Source: Clusia tigrina (Eukaryota; Arthropoda; Insecta; Diptera; Clusiidae). Taken from it: a DNA stretch of 64,000 bases. Position numbers and translations under genes: made by a program. The notes beneath the pieces are model-generated. The model was given only the letters and a program-made list of their open reading frames with translations. It searched no databases and had not been told where the DNA came from. Every line of letters begins with the position of its first letter. Within the stretch, counting starts at the first letter, position 1. The stretch is from the NCBI GenBank assembly GCA_920105625.2, contig OV050032.1, positions 72,211,879 to 72,275,878 on the forward strand. The letters are read 5' to 3'. This document shows, piece by piece, positions 38,930 to 49,100 of the stretch.

Positions 38930-40904
38930 TTTAATTTCAACTCTTGGTTCTGACTCTTGAGTCAGGATAATTTGATTTTTAAAAGAATTAACTGGGTTCT
39001 CCACTGTGGGGATAACTTCCGTGAGGGACATTTCGCTTCCCCAAGCTTGAACTGAGGATGTGGACTTTGAATTTACCATTGAGTTGATGTATTGCCTAGA
39101 TAGAGCGTCGGCAACCACATTATCTTTGCCGGGCTTATAGAAAAATGTTGGTGAGTACTCCTCGATGAAGGCTCTCCAACGCTTCAATTTAGAATTTGGG
39201 TTTTTATCTGACATGGAAAAGGTTAAAGGCTGATGGTCGGTAAAGATATTCAGTTTATTAACTCCGTAAAGGTAGTGTCTTAAATTTTTTAGAGCCCACA
39301 CAATGGCTAGAAGTTCGCGCTCATTAGTGGCGTAGTTCTCCTCGGTAGGAGACAACGTCCTAGAAATCATAGTGATTGGGCGTCCGTTTTGTGAGAGGAC
39401 AGCTCCAATCGCATGTGAAGAAGCATCTGTCGTTAAATCGAATGGTTTTTCGAAATTGGGATACAAGAGTAGGACGTCTTCTGAAGACAATATTTCTTTA
39501 ATTTTGTGAAATGCAAACAAGGCGTCAGTGTCTAAGCTTATTTTAGTGTATCTCGACTGTTGGGTGCTTACATGACCGTTTTCTCCCCGTAGATATCTAG
39601 TTAAAGGTTTCGCTATGGCGGCATAGTCTTTTACAAATCTTCTGTAATAGCCGGCCAAGCCTAAAAATGATCTAAGGCCTCTTAAGGTTGAAGGGGCTTC
39701 ATACTGTAGTATTGTTTCAATTTTCTTTGGGCATGTTTTTATGCCATTAACGGAGACAGTAAACCCTAAATATTCGACTGATGTTTGGAAAAATTTTGAT
39801 TTTTCAATGGAAACTCTCATGTTTGCATTGTAAAGCTTCTTTAGTATTCTATCAATATCGTACACGTGTTTTTGATCTGAATCGGAAAATATGATTATAT
39901 CGTCGATATAGACGTGGCAAGATTTGCCGATTTCGTCTCGTAAGACGTCGTCTATAGCACGTTGAAAAACACTGGGTGCATTTTTTAGGCCGAATGGTAA
40001 ACGACAGAATTCGTATTTACCATTGTTGACACTAAATGCTGTTTTTTCGCGATCACGTTCTGATAGGTTTATCTGGTGAAATCCACTTTTGAGATCTAAA
40101 GTAGTGAAAAACTTTGCTTTACCGAGATTCGATAAAATAATTGATGGGTCGGGAATGGGGTATTTATCTGGAATAGTCTTCGCGTTGAGTTTAGTATAGT
40201 CGAAAACAAGACGTTTGTTTGGTTTCCCATTTTCGTCAAGTCCCTTTTTATCGACAACCCAGACTGGGCTATTATAAGGAGATCGGGATGGTCTTATTAT
40301 ACCATTTTTTAGGAGCTCTTGAACTTCCTTGTTCACAAAGTCAATCATATGAATAGGGTAGGACTGATACCTCGAGTAAATGGGCTCTTGGTCCTTTGTC
40401 CTAATTGTTGCGGATATTTTAGTGTTGAAGGGTAGAGATTCGTTTGGAGTGGCGAAGACTCCGAAATTTCCGTTGATTTTTTTGAAAAATATTTCCTCGA
40501 TATTCTTTGGAATTGCTGCAGTTTCTAATATGGGATTCACTGCATCTAGTTTGAAGTATTTTAATTTTTCTCGCCCATTCTCAAAATTGATTATGTCATT
40601 TTCTGTATCGATGACTCCTTTAATGCTTTTCAAAAAGTCGAATCCTATAATTCCATGAAACAGAGATAGGTTAGGGAGAATAAAGAATGTGTCGGTTCTG
40701 CCGAGAACGTTAACCAATGTTTTACGGTCAATAATGTCGGCACCGTGAATAGACTTAACTTGGAATGGTTTGTTTAGTTTTTTAATATTTTTTAAACCGC
40801 GAATATCCGTGATGTAGCTTTTTGAAGCTCCTGTATCGATAAGAAGTTTTATAGTCCTACCGCCTACTACTCGTTCGATATAAGGGAGGACGGATCGTCC
40901 CCTA
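38882..40904 (-). CDS. Pol (protease-reverse transcriptase-RNase H) of element N
   Basis: Open in the -1 frame relative to gag from the slippery site at 40,903-40,909 down to a TAG at 38,882. The first in-frame ATG is at 40,717, but translation should begin by frameshift, because the protease active site DTGAS (about 40,830) lies upstream of that ATG. Counting from the ATG, residues 20-30 carry the protease C-terminal IIGFDF motif, RT runs about 120-300 with motif A FTTLDLKSGFHQ (204-215) and the catalytic box YIDD (270-273), and RNase H runs about 430-550 with TDAS, ERELLAIV and TDHQPL. All catalytic residues I looked for are present. The frame ends before integrase because of the frame change near 38,922-38,926, so Pol is truncated here. 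Confidence 0.93.
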
Positions 40905-42312
40905 AAAAATTAACTTCATCCTCACATGGCAAGTCTGCGGAAGGTTGGTATTCTGTTGGGTCTTGATTAACTGATTGGTCTGAATATTCCTGAAAACTTT
41001 GAACTTTTTCTGAAACTTGGTCCTGTTGGATTTGTTGTTCGAGGTGATTGATTCTTTGAATCTTATTTGGAATTTGTTTGTCAGATATTGCTCTCTTTTG
41101 GTTCTGGAAATTATTTGTACGCACAGTTCGCATGCTTACGTCGGTGTCAATTTGCTGCGGTGTTGGGAAAGGGTTAGTGGCCTGTTGATTTGCGGTTGGA
41201 GCGGTGTTTGGCATGAAAGCACGAAGGTTTGAACGTGGTTGATAGTTGGGGTTTGGACTATTAAAACGTTGTGACTGATTTGACATTTGTTGAGGGCGAT
41301 TTTGGAAAAATGGCGTATTTGGTTGCATAAAAGGGCTTAAAGGTGCATTAGGGAAATTGTATTGCTGATTATTAGGATTTTGTCTGATGCTTCCTGGGTT
41401 TGCTCTAAGAAGTGGCTGAGCCGAAAGGGTTGGCAGGGCCCTGTTTAAGCCGTTATTGTAAATGGAAGCAAAATGATACCGGTTTTGGTTGGTTTCCAAT
41501 TCCTGAGCCAAAGCCAAAGCCGAAGGCAAGTCCGCTGGCTTACATGAGAAAAGCGTGTCACAAAGAGGTCTTTTTAGTCCTGAAATAAAAACTCGTAGGG
41601 CATCTAGTCGATACTTTTGGTTTAGTGACTGAATGAGCGAAGCGTCTCCCTCATAGGACATTGTTACCTTGTTAACAATAGCGGTCAATTTTCTTTCAAC
41701 TTCGTCGTAATATTGAACTATAGTTTTCTGTCCTTGCCTGAGCGTTGAAAGTTCCTGCTCTAATGTGAAAATTGATTTTTTATCCGAGTACGTAAAGTCT
41801 AGCCTCGCTATAATTGCTTGAAAATTTAAAACTGTATTGTATGCGCTTAATGTAGCGTCCGCGGTGCCAGTAATTTTGTTTCTTAAAATGGCCACAGCCT
41901 GATAGTATTTTGAGCTTCCTGTGTAAGGTTCAAATAGCTTGTGCGCTGTAATGGCGGCTTGACGCCAAGAAACGTATCTAGAGGAGTCGCCCTTAAATTC
42001 GGGGACAGACTTCACAATGTCTAGTGTCTCTTCACATAGTATGTTTGACACGATTTGTATTTCTTTGTATTCTTCTACAGTAGAGGTTGGTTGCAAATTA
42101 TTGATTTGTCTAGTCAAATCATCTATGGTTGATTGAAATTCTTGCTTGGTCGCTTGGATTGCCTGCTGAATGGCAGTGTCTAGAAGTATTTTTAGGTTTG
42201 CAGCGTCCATTGCGCTTCCACTACTTTTCGCTTTACTTTCTGAAATTGACAAACCCCGTAGTCTTGTTAAAAGTTCGTCTGTTTTCCTGTGCGCCTCCCC
42301 TATGTCTTGCAT
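40867..42312 (-). CDS. Gag of element N
   Basis: 481 codons from ATG to TAG. It is the structural protein that assembles the particle and packages element RNA. The N-terminal third is helical and charged, the middle resembles the capsid-like part of gypsy Gags, and the last ~170 residues are rich in Q, N and P with scattered basic residues. No CCHC zinc knuckle is present, as in Drosophila gypsy. The 3' end overlaps the pol frame by about 40 bases, including the slippery heptamer. The leader upstream of the ATG (42,313-43,223) is long. The ATG chosen is the first in a frame that stays open to the stop. No lesion seen. Confidence 0.92.
   Translation of the reverse strand: MQDIGEAHRKTDELLTRLRGLSISESKAKSSGSAMDAANLKILLDTAIQQAIQATKQEFQSTIDDLTRQINNLQPTSTVEEYKEIQIVSNILCEETLDIVKSVPEFKGDSSRYVSWRQAAITAHKLFEPYTGSSKYYQAVAILRNKITGTADATLSAYNTVLNFQAIIARLDFTYSDKKSIFTLEQELSTLRQGQKTIVQYYDEVERKLTAIVNKVTMSYEGDASLIQSLNQKYRLDALRVFISGLKRPLCDTLFSCKPADLPSALALAQELETNQNRYHFASIYNNGLNRALPTLSAQPLLRANPGSIRQNPNNQQYNFPNAPLSPFMQPNTPFFQNRPQQMSNQSQRFNSPNPNYQPRSNLRAFMPNTAPTANQQATNPFPTPQQIDTDVSMRTVRTNNFQNQKRAISDKQIPNKIQRINHLEQQIQQDQVSEKVQSFQEYSDQSVNQDPTEYQPSADLPCEDEVNFLGDDPSSLISNE
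40903..40909 (-). promoter_or_regulatory. -1 ribosomal frameshift site, T TTT TTA
   Basis: In the gag frame the minus strand reads AAT TTT TTA GGG, giving the X XXY YYZ heptamer TTTTTTA exactly in register with gag codons. A one-base backward slip enters the open pol frame that encodes protease. The gag stop follows 36 bases later. The same heptamer class is used for Gag-Pol production in several retroviruses. I did not define a downstream stimulatory structure. Confidence 0.85.
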
Positions 42313-43223
42313 TTAATTCAGAGGGAAAAACAATAATTTCGTTAATCTTGGGAAAACAGCAAAGATCTATCGGTTTCGGAAGCAATTTCTCTCCAAATCT
42401 GGTATTAACTTGTAAAAATCCTCACATTGATTTCTTATAAATAAATTTCACTTTTTCATAATTCAGTAGAATTTACTTAAATAAATTAATGAAATTCAAT
42501 AAAACCTTCACATTAGTTTTTTCTTAAAAGCAAAATTCACACTTTTTTATATAATTCCGTAGAATTTACTTAAATAACTTCGTGACATTAATTTATTCAA
42601 AAACAGAATTTATAGTTCTGAAAAATTTACTTAAATAACTTTTTTTTAAATCAGTTGCTTCAAAAACAAAATTCACTTTTTGTAATTCTGTAAGATTTAC
42701 TTAAATAATTTTGGGAAATTCACAATCTTTATCGTTAATTAAAAGAGACAAGAATATCTTAAACTTTAACTTACATAAAAATGAACATTTTGGTGATTTT
42801 GAATCGGTGTTATGCTTCCTTTGCTGTGCTAAAAAGTTGACAATCGGCAGCTTGTCTTTGTTGTTCCTTTTCCTCAAAAATCTTTCGACGTTCTTAGTTT
42901 CGTATGATGGTTTTTTGATGGCTCGTTCTTTTTTTGGAAGTGCCACAAATTTGATAATTTGTTATTTTAAATCAAAAAATTTTGACGTTTTTACGATAAT
43001 TGTGTATGATAGTTTTTTGGTGGTTCGCTTTTTTCTCTTTTTAAAGTGTTATAAATTTGGTAATTTGTTATTTTAATTCAAAATTCTTTCCACGTTTTTA
43101 TAATAGTTTTTTGTTTTTATATATTTTTTCCCTATGAGAAACTGGTTGATTTCTTTTTTTTTTTTTTTAAATTTCGCGATTTCCTTTATAAGGAATTTTA
43201 TTTACGCACTTTATTTAATTTTA
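42313..43223 (-). other. 5' leader of element N with two families of short repeats
   Basis: About 910 non-coding bases between PBS and gag. Family 1: four copies (plus strand) of ATTC-GTAGAATTTACTTAAATAA at 42,461-42,486, 42,554-42,579, 42,615-42,640 and 42,685-42,710, some preceded by AAATTCAC. Family 2: at least two copies of a ~100-bp unit starting with GACGTT at 42,887 and 42,984, with part of a third near 43,091, containing GTATGAT(G/A)GTTTTTTG and AATTTGTTATTTTAA. In gypsy the same leader region holds the Su(Hw) insulator repeats. The motif here is not the classical TGCATA core, so any binding protein is unknown. No ORF worth calling. Confidence 0.7.
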
Positions 43224-43235
43224 CGTTGGGCGCCA
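43224..43235 (-). other. Primer-binding site of element N (tRNA-Lys type)
   Basis: TGGCGCCCAACG on the minus strand, its first T being the last base of the 5' LTR. This is the gypsy-type PBS described as pairing with tRNA-Lys. Confidence 0.88.
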
Positions 43236-43702
43236 GTGAACAAAATACAAATTAAATCTTTTTAATTATTCCATTTATTAAACTCAACGGTCTACCGTAC
43301 AAATTCACTTAACAATTTAATATAATCTTTATTATTTTGATTTAATGGTTTTCCATTCCTGCTATGCAGGTTTGAGACTTAAAATAAGACTGACTTAGAA
43401 TCTAACAGAAACTCTGTGGCCAAAATGTCGACTAAGCGAAACAGTCTATTTGGAAAATAAAATAAAACATCAGCCAGACGCTGATGGGACAAAATTTGAA
43501 ACGCGCGTGTGGTTTGTTTGCACAATTGCATTCGCGTCAAGTCAAAACAACAACAATGAATGCTCTAAGCATAAGAACGGACAACAACAATGCATGCTTC
43601 AAGCATGAGAACGGATGTGCGCGCGGTTTGCATGGAGTTTGCAAGTTCGAAATATGAAACGAAAGGAATTTTTTGGTCACGTTGAGGCGACGTGTCTTAA
43701 CT
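43235..43702 (-). repeat. 5' LTR of element N
   Basis: 468 bp and, read base by base, the same as 35,904-36,371. It carries the promoter for element transcription in the minus direction, though I did not identify an initiator with confidence. Confidence 0.97.
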
Positions 43703-44207
43703 TACCTATTAAGTAGCTTTTCAATTTCATATTTTTGTTCTTTATTTAAATGGTTCAGGTTGAATAAAGGTTCATTAGTTGCTTCTAAGGTACGTATTTC
43801 GTCTGCAATGTAAGGAAATTTTCTATTTTTGAATAACAATGTTTGATTATTAATGGTCAGAATCTCATTCTCTAAGTCAACCTTAGTATTAAGGGGTACT
43901 AGAAAATTTACTCCGACTATAGCATCACATTTGCAACCAGTAAAATTAGCGACCTTCCAGGAGAAGGTTCCTGAGACATTAAATTCTCTAGGTATTGGTG
44001 TAATGATCCAGGTTGATATTTGGGTAAGCCCATTTATAGTCCTATACCAAAGTGTATTTGGCAAGGGTTCTTCTTTAAAAGTGGTAAAAATATTTGGTTC
44101 ACGATACTAGTGTCTGACCCCGTATCGATCAAACATGTAAGTTTAGTTTTTTCTATAGTAATATCTACTAGCGGTAATTTTGGTGTGGAGGCCCTGGGGC
44201 AAAATTT
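43703..44207 (-). pseudogene. Protease part of pol, element A (5' part of split pol)
   Basis: The pol frame opens at a possible slippery A AAT TTT (44,201-44,207) and encodes a retropepsin active site DTGSDTS at about 44,126. It hits a stop near 44,033. The rest of the domain, including a GVNFL flap-end motif, continues in another frame (44,064-43,702), showing a one-base frame change between about 44,110 and 44,060. The reading frame then runs into the LTR of element N, which supplies an immediate stop. The continuation of pol is at 35,903 on the other side of N. It would cleave Gag and Pol polyproteins if intact; it is non-functional here. Confidence 0.82.
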
Positions 44208-45604
44208 ACATAATTTACCACTACATTTCCTACTTCCATGAGCTCAAGGCTTGAACTTCGAGTGTTATTGCGATTGTCACTATTTTGTGAAATTCCTGTA
44301 TTTCTACTTTGGCCTGAATTATTGTAGTAAGGTTGGGGCTGACTTAAATATTGACAAAAATTGTCAGAATGAGTTTGGGTAGTCTTTAAATTACTAGTAT
44401 TGTTTGAAAAATTGCTATAATTATGCTAATTTGGACCATTTCTATAATTAAAGCGATTCTGGTCAGGCCTTGAAAATCCCGAATTAGTTCTTAAATTATT
44501 GTTAGCTTGGTGCTGGTCAGGTCTGTTATTATTGCTATTTTGTAATTGTTTAAAACGGTAGTTTTGATTATCGCTTTGCTTTTCAGTATAGTTATTTGAA
44601 TTATAGTGCCGAGAGTTTTGTATTTTATTTTGAGAATAGTTAAAATTATCAGTATATTTTTGATTGTAATTATTATGACTACCTTTGTTGTTATTAAAAA
44701 TTTTATGATTTAAATCAATAGTTCTATAGTCATCTAGAAGCTTAAATTTGTTAAATTTATCAAATATTTCTTTAATTGTTTTTTCATTGTCGATATGGGC
44801 TCGAAATTGGCCATCGATTTTTTCTAATAGTAATTCAACTAGGTCTCTGTCAACGTTATTTGGACTATATATAGTTGGTTTATTTTCGTTAAATTCGTAT
44901 ATCTCGTTTATTTCATACTTAGATTTTAAAAATATATCTAGAAGTTCTCTAAGATTTCTAACCTTTATAATTCTGCAGAAGTTGAAAATCTCTGCATAAG
45001 ATTTGGTTGGCCGGAACTGTTGTTTTAAATTCTTTTTAGCATCTTCCCAAGATGGATTGTTTCCTAGTTGTCTTATGCAACTGCCTGCCTCTCCGAGTAA
45101 CTTCTCGTTGATAACAATTTGATTTCCATATTCGTATAGTTGCTGGTTGGTGCCGCATAGGTTTATTACTTGTTCCACACATTTTATAAATGCTGTCAAA
45201 TGGTGTCCCGTTCCAAAAGGTTTTAGCTGCCTGAATTGTTCGATGATGTATTTTGGGCTCCATGTAAATATTCCTTGCTGTTGTTGATTTTGCTGGCTTT
45301 GTTGATTTTGTAACTGAATATTTTGCAGCTCTATTTGTTGATTTTGTAGCTGCACCGTTGCTTCCTGCTGCTTCAGTACGGCTTCTAAATGTTCTATCCT
45401 TTGCCTAAATTGTTCTTCGGCTGCCATTTCTTCGTAATTAATGTTTCTGTTTGCGTCGTACTTATCGCGTTTTTCACTCATAAATGTTATTTTTGAACTT
45501 ATTGGATTACTATTTAGATTTATTAACGATAGTCTCTTTAGAGCCAGATTTAAGTTATTTGTAAAGTTCACTTTTTTTTCTTTTAGAGAAATTGTAATTA
45601 TCAC
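44168..45604 (-). pseudogene. Gag pseudogene of element A
   Basis: Open for 392 codons from the ATG at 45,604 to a TAG at 44,426-44,428. The same frame then continues, with the same N/Q-rich composition, to a TAG at 44,168-44,170, so the first TAG looks like a premature stop. A better-placed start may be the second methionine (codon 42, at 45,481), which begins a charged, more Gag-like N-terminus. It contains a glutamine-rich probable coiled coil (about residues 60-110), a capsid-like middle, and an Asn/Arg/Gln-rich tail with no CCHC knuckle. The pol frame overlaps the distal end. Structural particle protein, inactivated or truncated. Confidence 0.8.
44201..44207 (-). promoter_or_regulatory. 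Candidate -1 frameshift site of element A, A AAT TTT
   Basis: In the gag frame the minus strand reads GTA AAT TTT GCC, so AAATTTT fits X XXY YYZ in register. A -1 slip enters the frame encoding the DTGSD protease motif with no stop between. Weaker evidence than in element N. Confidence 0.5.
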
Positions 45605-45677
45605 CGAATTTACACAAACTTTCCGAAAAATGGTCTCTTCAGAGCCAAATTTAAGTGTCCGTGCAAGTAATTTCTAA

Positions 45678-45692
45678 GAACCGACTGCGCCA
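45678..45692 (-). other. Primer-binding site of element A (tRNA-Ser type)
   Basis: TGGCGCAGTCGGTTC on the minus strand, overlapping the LTR by one base. This PBS is typical of the 17.6/297/ZAM group, primed by tRNA-Ser. Confidence 0.88.
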
Positions 45693-46113
45693 GTTATAGT
45701 GTTAAATTAAAACTAGAATGTTTTCAATTCGAACTCTTCTCTGTCTTTATTACACCACTTCGATCTTAAGACTAACTTAAAATATTTTCTCTACTCTATT
45801 TTACTATTCAAATTCGGTTGGCCTTGAAGTGCAAATCATGCCACCAAGCATACTTTGCGTTTGGAGCCTTAACTGCACTTGAGACCATCCGCTATGCAAT
45901 AACAAAAACTAGGCGATAACGTTATTGCATAGAATGTGAACATTTAAACTAACGCAACTTGTTTACACACACATACATTTGCTGCTGTTTTCTACATTAA
46001 ATAAAATAATATTATTTTATGATCGCAGTTCGGTGCATGCAAAAATGCGCCGAATCAGCGTCTTTACTTATTTTAATAAATGTGAGGGATCGGGTTGCGT
46101 TGGGGACGTAACT
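45692..46113 (-). repeat. 5' LTR of element A
   Basis: 422 bp. About 16 differences by eye from the LTR at 31,594-32,015, nearly all in its left two thirds. It ends GTAACT next to TGCG. Confidence 0.95.
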
Positions 46114-49100
46114 TGCGTCTTGTCAATTTAAGCTGTCGCTCATAGCTATGCTACCCTTGAGTCCCAAATCAAACACTGATAAAACTTCAAATGGCCCTAA
46201 CTTCTATACGGTCTGTCCTACACCTATCAAAGTTTGCAACAATCAAATGCTTGTAACTTTTTATGGGAACGTCATAAAACCTTGAAATTTTGTTGCAATA
46301 AAGTACTTGTGGGTCTTGTCAATAAGCTGTCGCTCATAGCTATGCTACCCTTGAGTCCCAAATCAAACACTGATAAAACTTCAAATGGCCCTAAATTCTA
46401 TACGGTGCGTACTATATCTATCAAAGATTGAAACAATCAAATGCTTCTTACTTTTTACTGGAGCGTCATAAAACCTTGAAATTTTGTGATAATAAATTAC
46501 TCGTGCCTCTTGTTAAATTAAGCAATCGCTCATAGCTATTCTACCCTTGAGTCCCAAATCAAACACTGATAAAACTTCAAATGGCTCTAACTTCTATACA
46601 GTGGGTCCTTTACCTATCAGAGTTTGCAACAATCAAATGCTTGTAACTTTTTACTGGAGCGTAATAAAATCTTGAAATTTTGTGACAATAAAGAACTCGT
46701 GGTTCTTGTCAATTTAAGCTATTGCTTATAGCTATGCTACCATGGAGTCTCATATCAAACACTGATAAAACTTCAAATAGCCCAAATTTCTGTACGGTGC
46801 GTTCTACACCTATCAAAGTTTGCAACAATCAAATGCTTGTAAATTTTTACTGGTGCGTCATAAAACTTTGAAATTTTGTGACAATAAAGTACTCGTGCGT
46901 CTTGTCAATTTAAACTGTCGCTCATAGCTATGCTACCACTGATTCTCAAATGAAACACCGATAAAACTTCAAATGGCTCTAATCTCTATACTTTGCGTCC
47001 TATACCTATCAAAGTTTGCAACATTGAAATGCTTGTAACTTTTTACTAGAGCGTCATAAAATCGTGAAATTTTGTGACAATAAAGTACTCGAGCCTCTTG
47101 TCAATTAAAATTATCGCTCATAGCTATGCTACCCTTGAGTCCCAAATGAAACGCTGATAAAACTTCAAATGGCCCTAACTTCTATAATTTGCGTCCTACA
47201 CCTATCAAAGTTTGCAACAATCAAATGCTGGTAAGTTTTTACTGGAGCGTCATAAAATCTTGAAATTTTGTGACAATGAAGTACTCGAGCCTCTTATCAA
47301 TTTAAGCTTTCGCTCATAGCTATGCTACCACTGAGTCCCAAATGAAACACCGTTAAAACTTAAAATGGTTCTAATTTCTATACTGTGCGTCCTATACCTA
47401 TCAAAGTTTGCAACAATCAAATGCTTGTAAGTTTTTACTGGAGCGTCATAAAATCTTGAAATTTTGTGACAATAAAGTACTCGTGCCTCTTGTCACTTTA
47501 CGCTACCGCTCATAGCTAGGCTACCCTTGAGTTCCAAATCAAACACTGATAAATCTTCAAATGGCCCGAACTTCTATACGGTGCGTCCTATACCTATCAT
47601 AGTTTGCAGCAATGAAATGCTTGTAACTTTTTACTGGAGCGTAATAAAATCTTGAAATTTTGTGACATTGAAGTACTCGTGCCTCTTGTCACATTTCGCT
47701 ATCGCTCATAGCTATGCTACCCTTGATTCCCAAATAAATCACTGATAAAGCTTCAAATGGCCCTAACTTCTATACGGTGCGGCCTGCACCTATCAAAGTA
47801 TGCCGCAATCAAATGCTTGTAACTTTTTACTAGAGCGTCATAAAATCTTGAAATTTTGTGACAATAAAGTACTCGTGCCTCTTATAAATTTAAGCTATCG
47901 CTCATAGCTATGCTACCCTTGATTCCCAAATAAATCACTGATAAAACTTCAAATGGCCCTAACTTCTATACGGTACGTCCTACACCTATCAAAGTTTGAA
48001 ACAATCAAATGCTTTTAACACTTTACTGGAGCGTTCTCCACCTATCAAAGTTGCAACAATCAAATGCTTGTAACTTTTTACTGGATCGTCATAAAACCTT
48101 GAAATTTTGTGACAATAAAGTACTCGTGCCTCTTGTCACTTTTCTCTATCGCTCATAGCTATGCTACCCTTGATTCCCAAATAAATCACTGATAAAACTT
48201 CAAATGGCCCTAACTTCTATACGGTGCGTCCTATACCTATCAAAGTTTGCAGCAATGAAATGCTTGTAACTTTTTACTGGAGCGTAATAAAATCTTGAAA
48301 TTTTGTGACATTGAAGTACTTGTGCCTCTTGTCTCTTTAAGCTATCGCTCATATCAATGCTACCCTTGAGTCGAAAATAAAACACTGATAAAACTTCAAA
48401 TGTCTCTAACTTCTATACGGTGCGGCCTGCACCTATCAAAGTATGCCGCAATCAAATGCTTGTAACTTTTTACTGGAGCGTCATAAAATCTTGAAATTTT
48501 GTGACAATAAAGTACTCGTGCCTCTTATCAATTTAAGCTATCGCTCATAGCTATGCTACCCTTGAATCCCAAATCAAACACTGATAAAACTTCAAATGAC
48601 CCTAAACTCTATACGGTGCGTACTATACCTATCAAAGTTTGAAACAATCAAATGCTTTTAACACTTTACTGGAGCGTTCTCCACCTATCAAAGTTGCAAC
48701 AATCAAATGCTTCTTACTTTTTACTGGAGCGTCATAAAATCATGAAATTTTGTGATAATAAATTACTCGTGCCTCTTGTAAATTTAAGCTATCGCTCATA
48801 GCTATTCTACCCTTGAGTCCCAAATCAAACACTGATAAAACTTCAAATGGCCCTAACTTCTATACAGTGTGTCCTTTACCTATCAGAGTTTGCAACAATC
48901 AAATGCTTGTAAGTTTTTACTGGAGCGTCATAAAATCTTGAAATTTTGTGACAATAAAGTACTCGTGCCTCTTGTCACTTTACGCTACCGCTCATAGCTA
49001 GGCTACCCTTGATTCCCAACTAAAACACTGACAAAACTTCAAATGGCCCTAACTTCTATACGGTGTGTGCTATACCTAACAAAGTTTGCAACAATCAAAT

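Larger units (their letters stand above)
35904..43702 (-). mobile_element. Element N: near-intact gypsy-like errantivirus nested in element A
   Basis: A 7,799-bp provirus, minus strand, with 468-bp LTRs that I could not distinguish base for base, a TACC target duplication, a PBS TGGCGCCCAACG (the tRNA-Lys type used by gypsy), a polypurine tract, and gag, pol and env in order. The only break seen in the coding region is a frame change between RNase H and integrase. It lies in element A's pol between the protease and RT parts. Identical LTRs imply a recent insertion, or LTR homogenisation. It belongs to the gypsy (mdg4) side of the errantiviruses by PBS, by a Gag with no CCHC knuckle, and by its F-type Env. 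I do not assign a family name. Confidence 0.96.
31594..46113 (-). mobile_element. Element A: decayed 17.6/297/ZAM-like errantivirus, split by element N
   Basis: A provirus on the minus strand with 422-bp LTRs at both ends, a TGCG target duplication, a PBS matching tRNA-Ser (TGGCGCAGTCGGTTC) and a G-rich polypurine tract. Order on the minus strand: LTR, gag, protease, [element N], reverse transcriptase, RNase H, integrase, env, LTR. Without N it is about 6.7 kb, a normal length for this group. Every gene carries stops or frame changes, and the two LTRs differ at about 16 positions by eye (~4%), so it is an old, dead copy. Assignment to the tRNA-Ser-primed group rests on the PBS and on similarity of Pol and Env motifs. 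I do not name an exact family. Confidence 0.93.

Noticed and set aside
42711..43076. Plus-strand frames opposite N, such as 42,711-43,076, 42,129-42,440, 36,607-36,891 and 40,380-40,658
   Set aside because: They lie antisense to leader, gag, env and pol of N, and show no recognisable domain; shadows.
45036..45263. 75-codon minus-strand frame inside gag of element A
   Set aside because: It overlaps gag in another frame and its residues look like shifted Gag, so it is a shadow.
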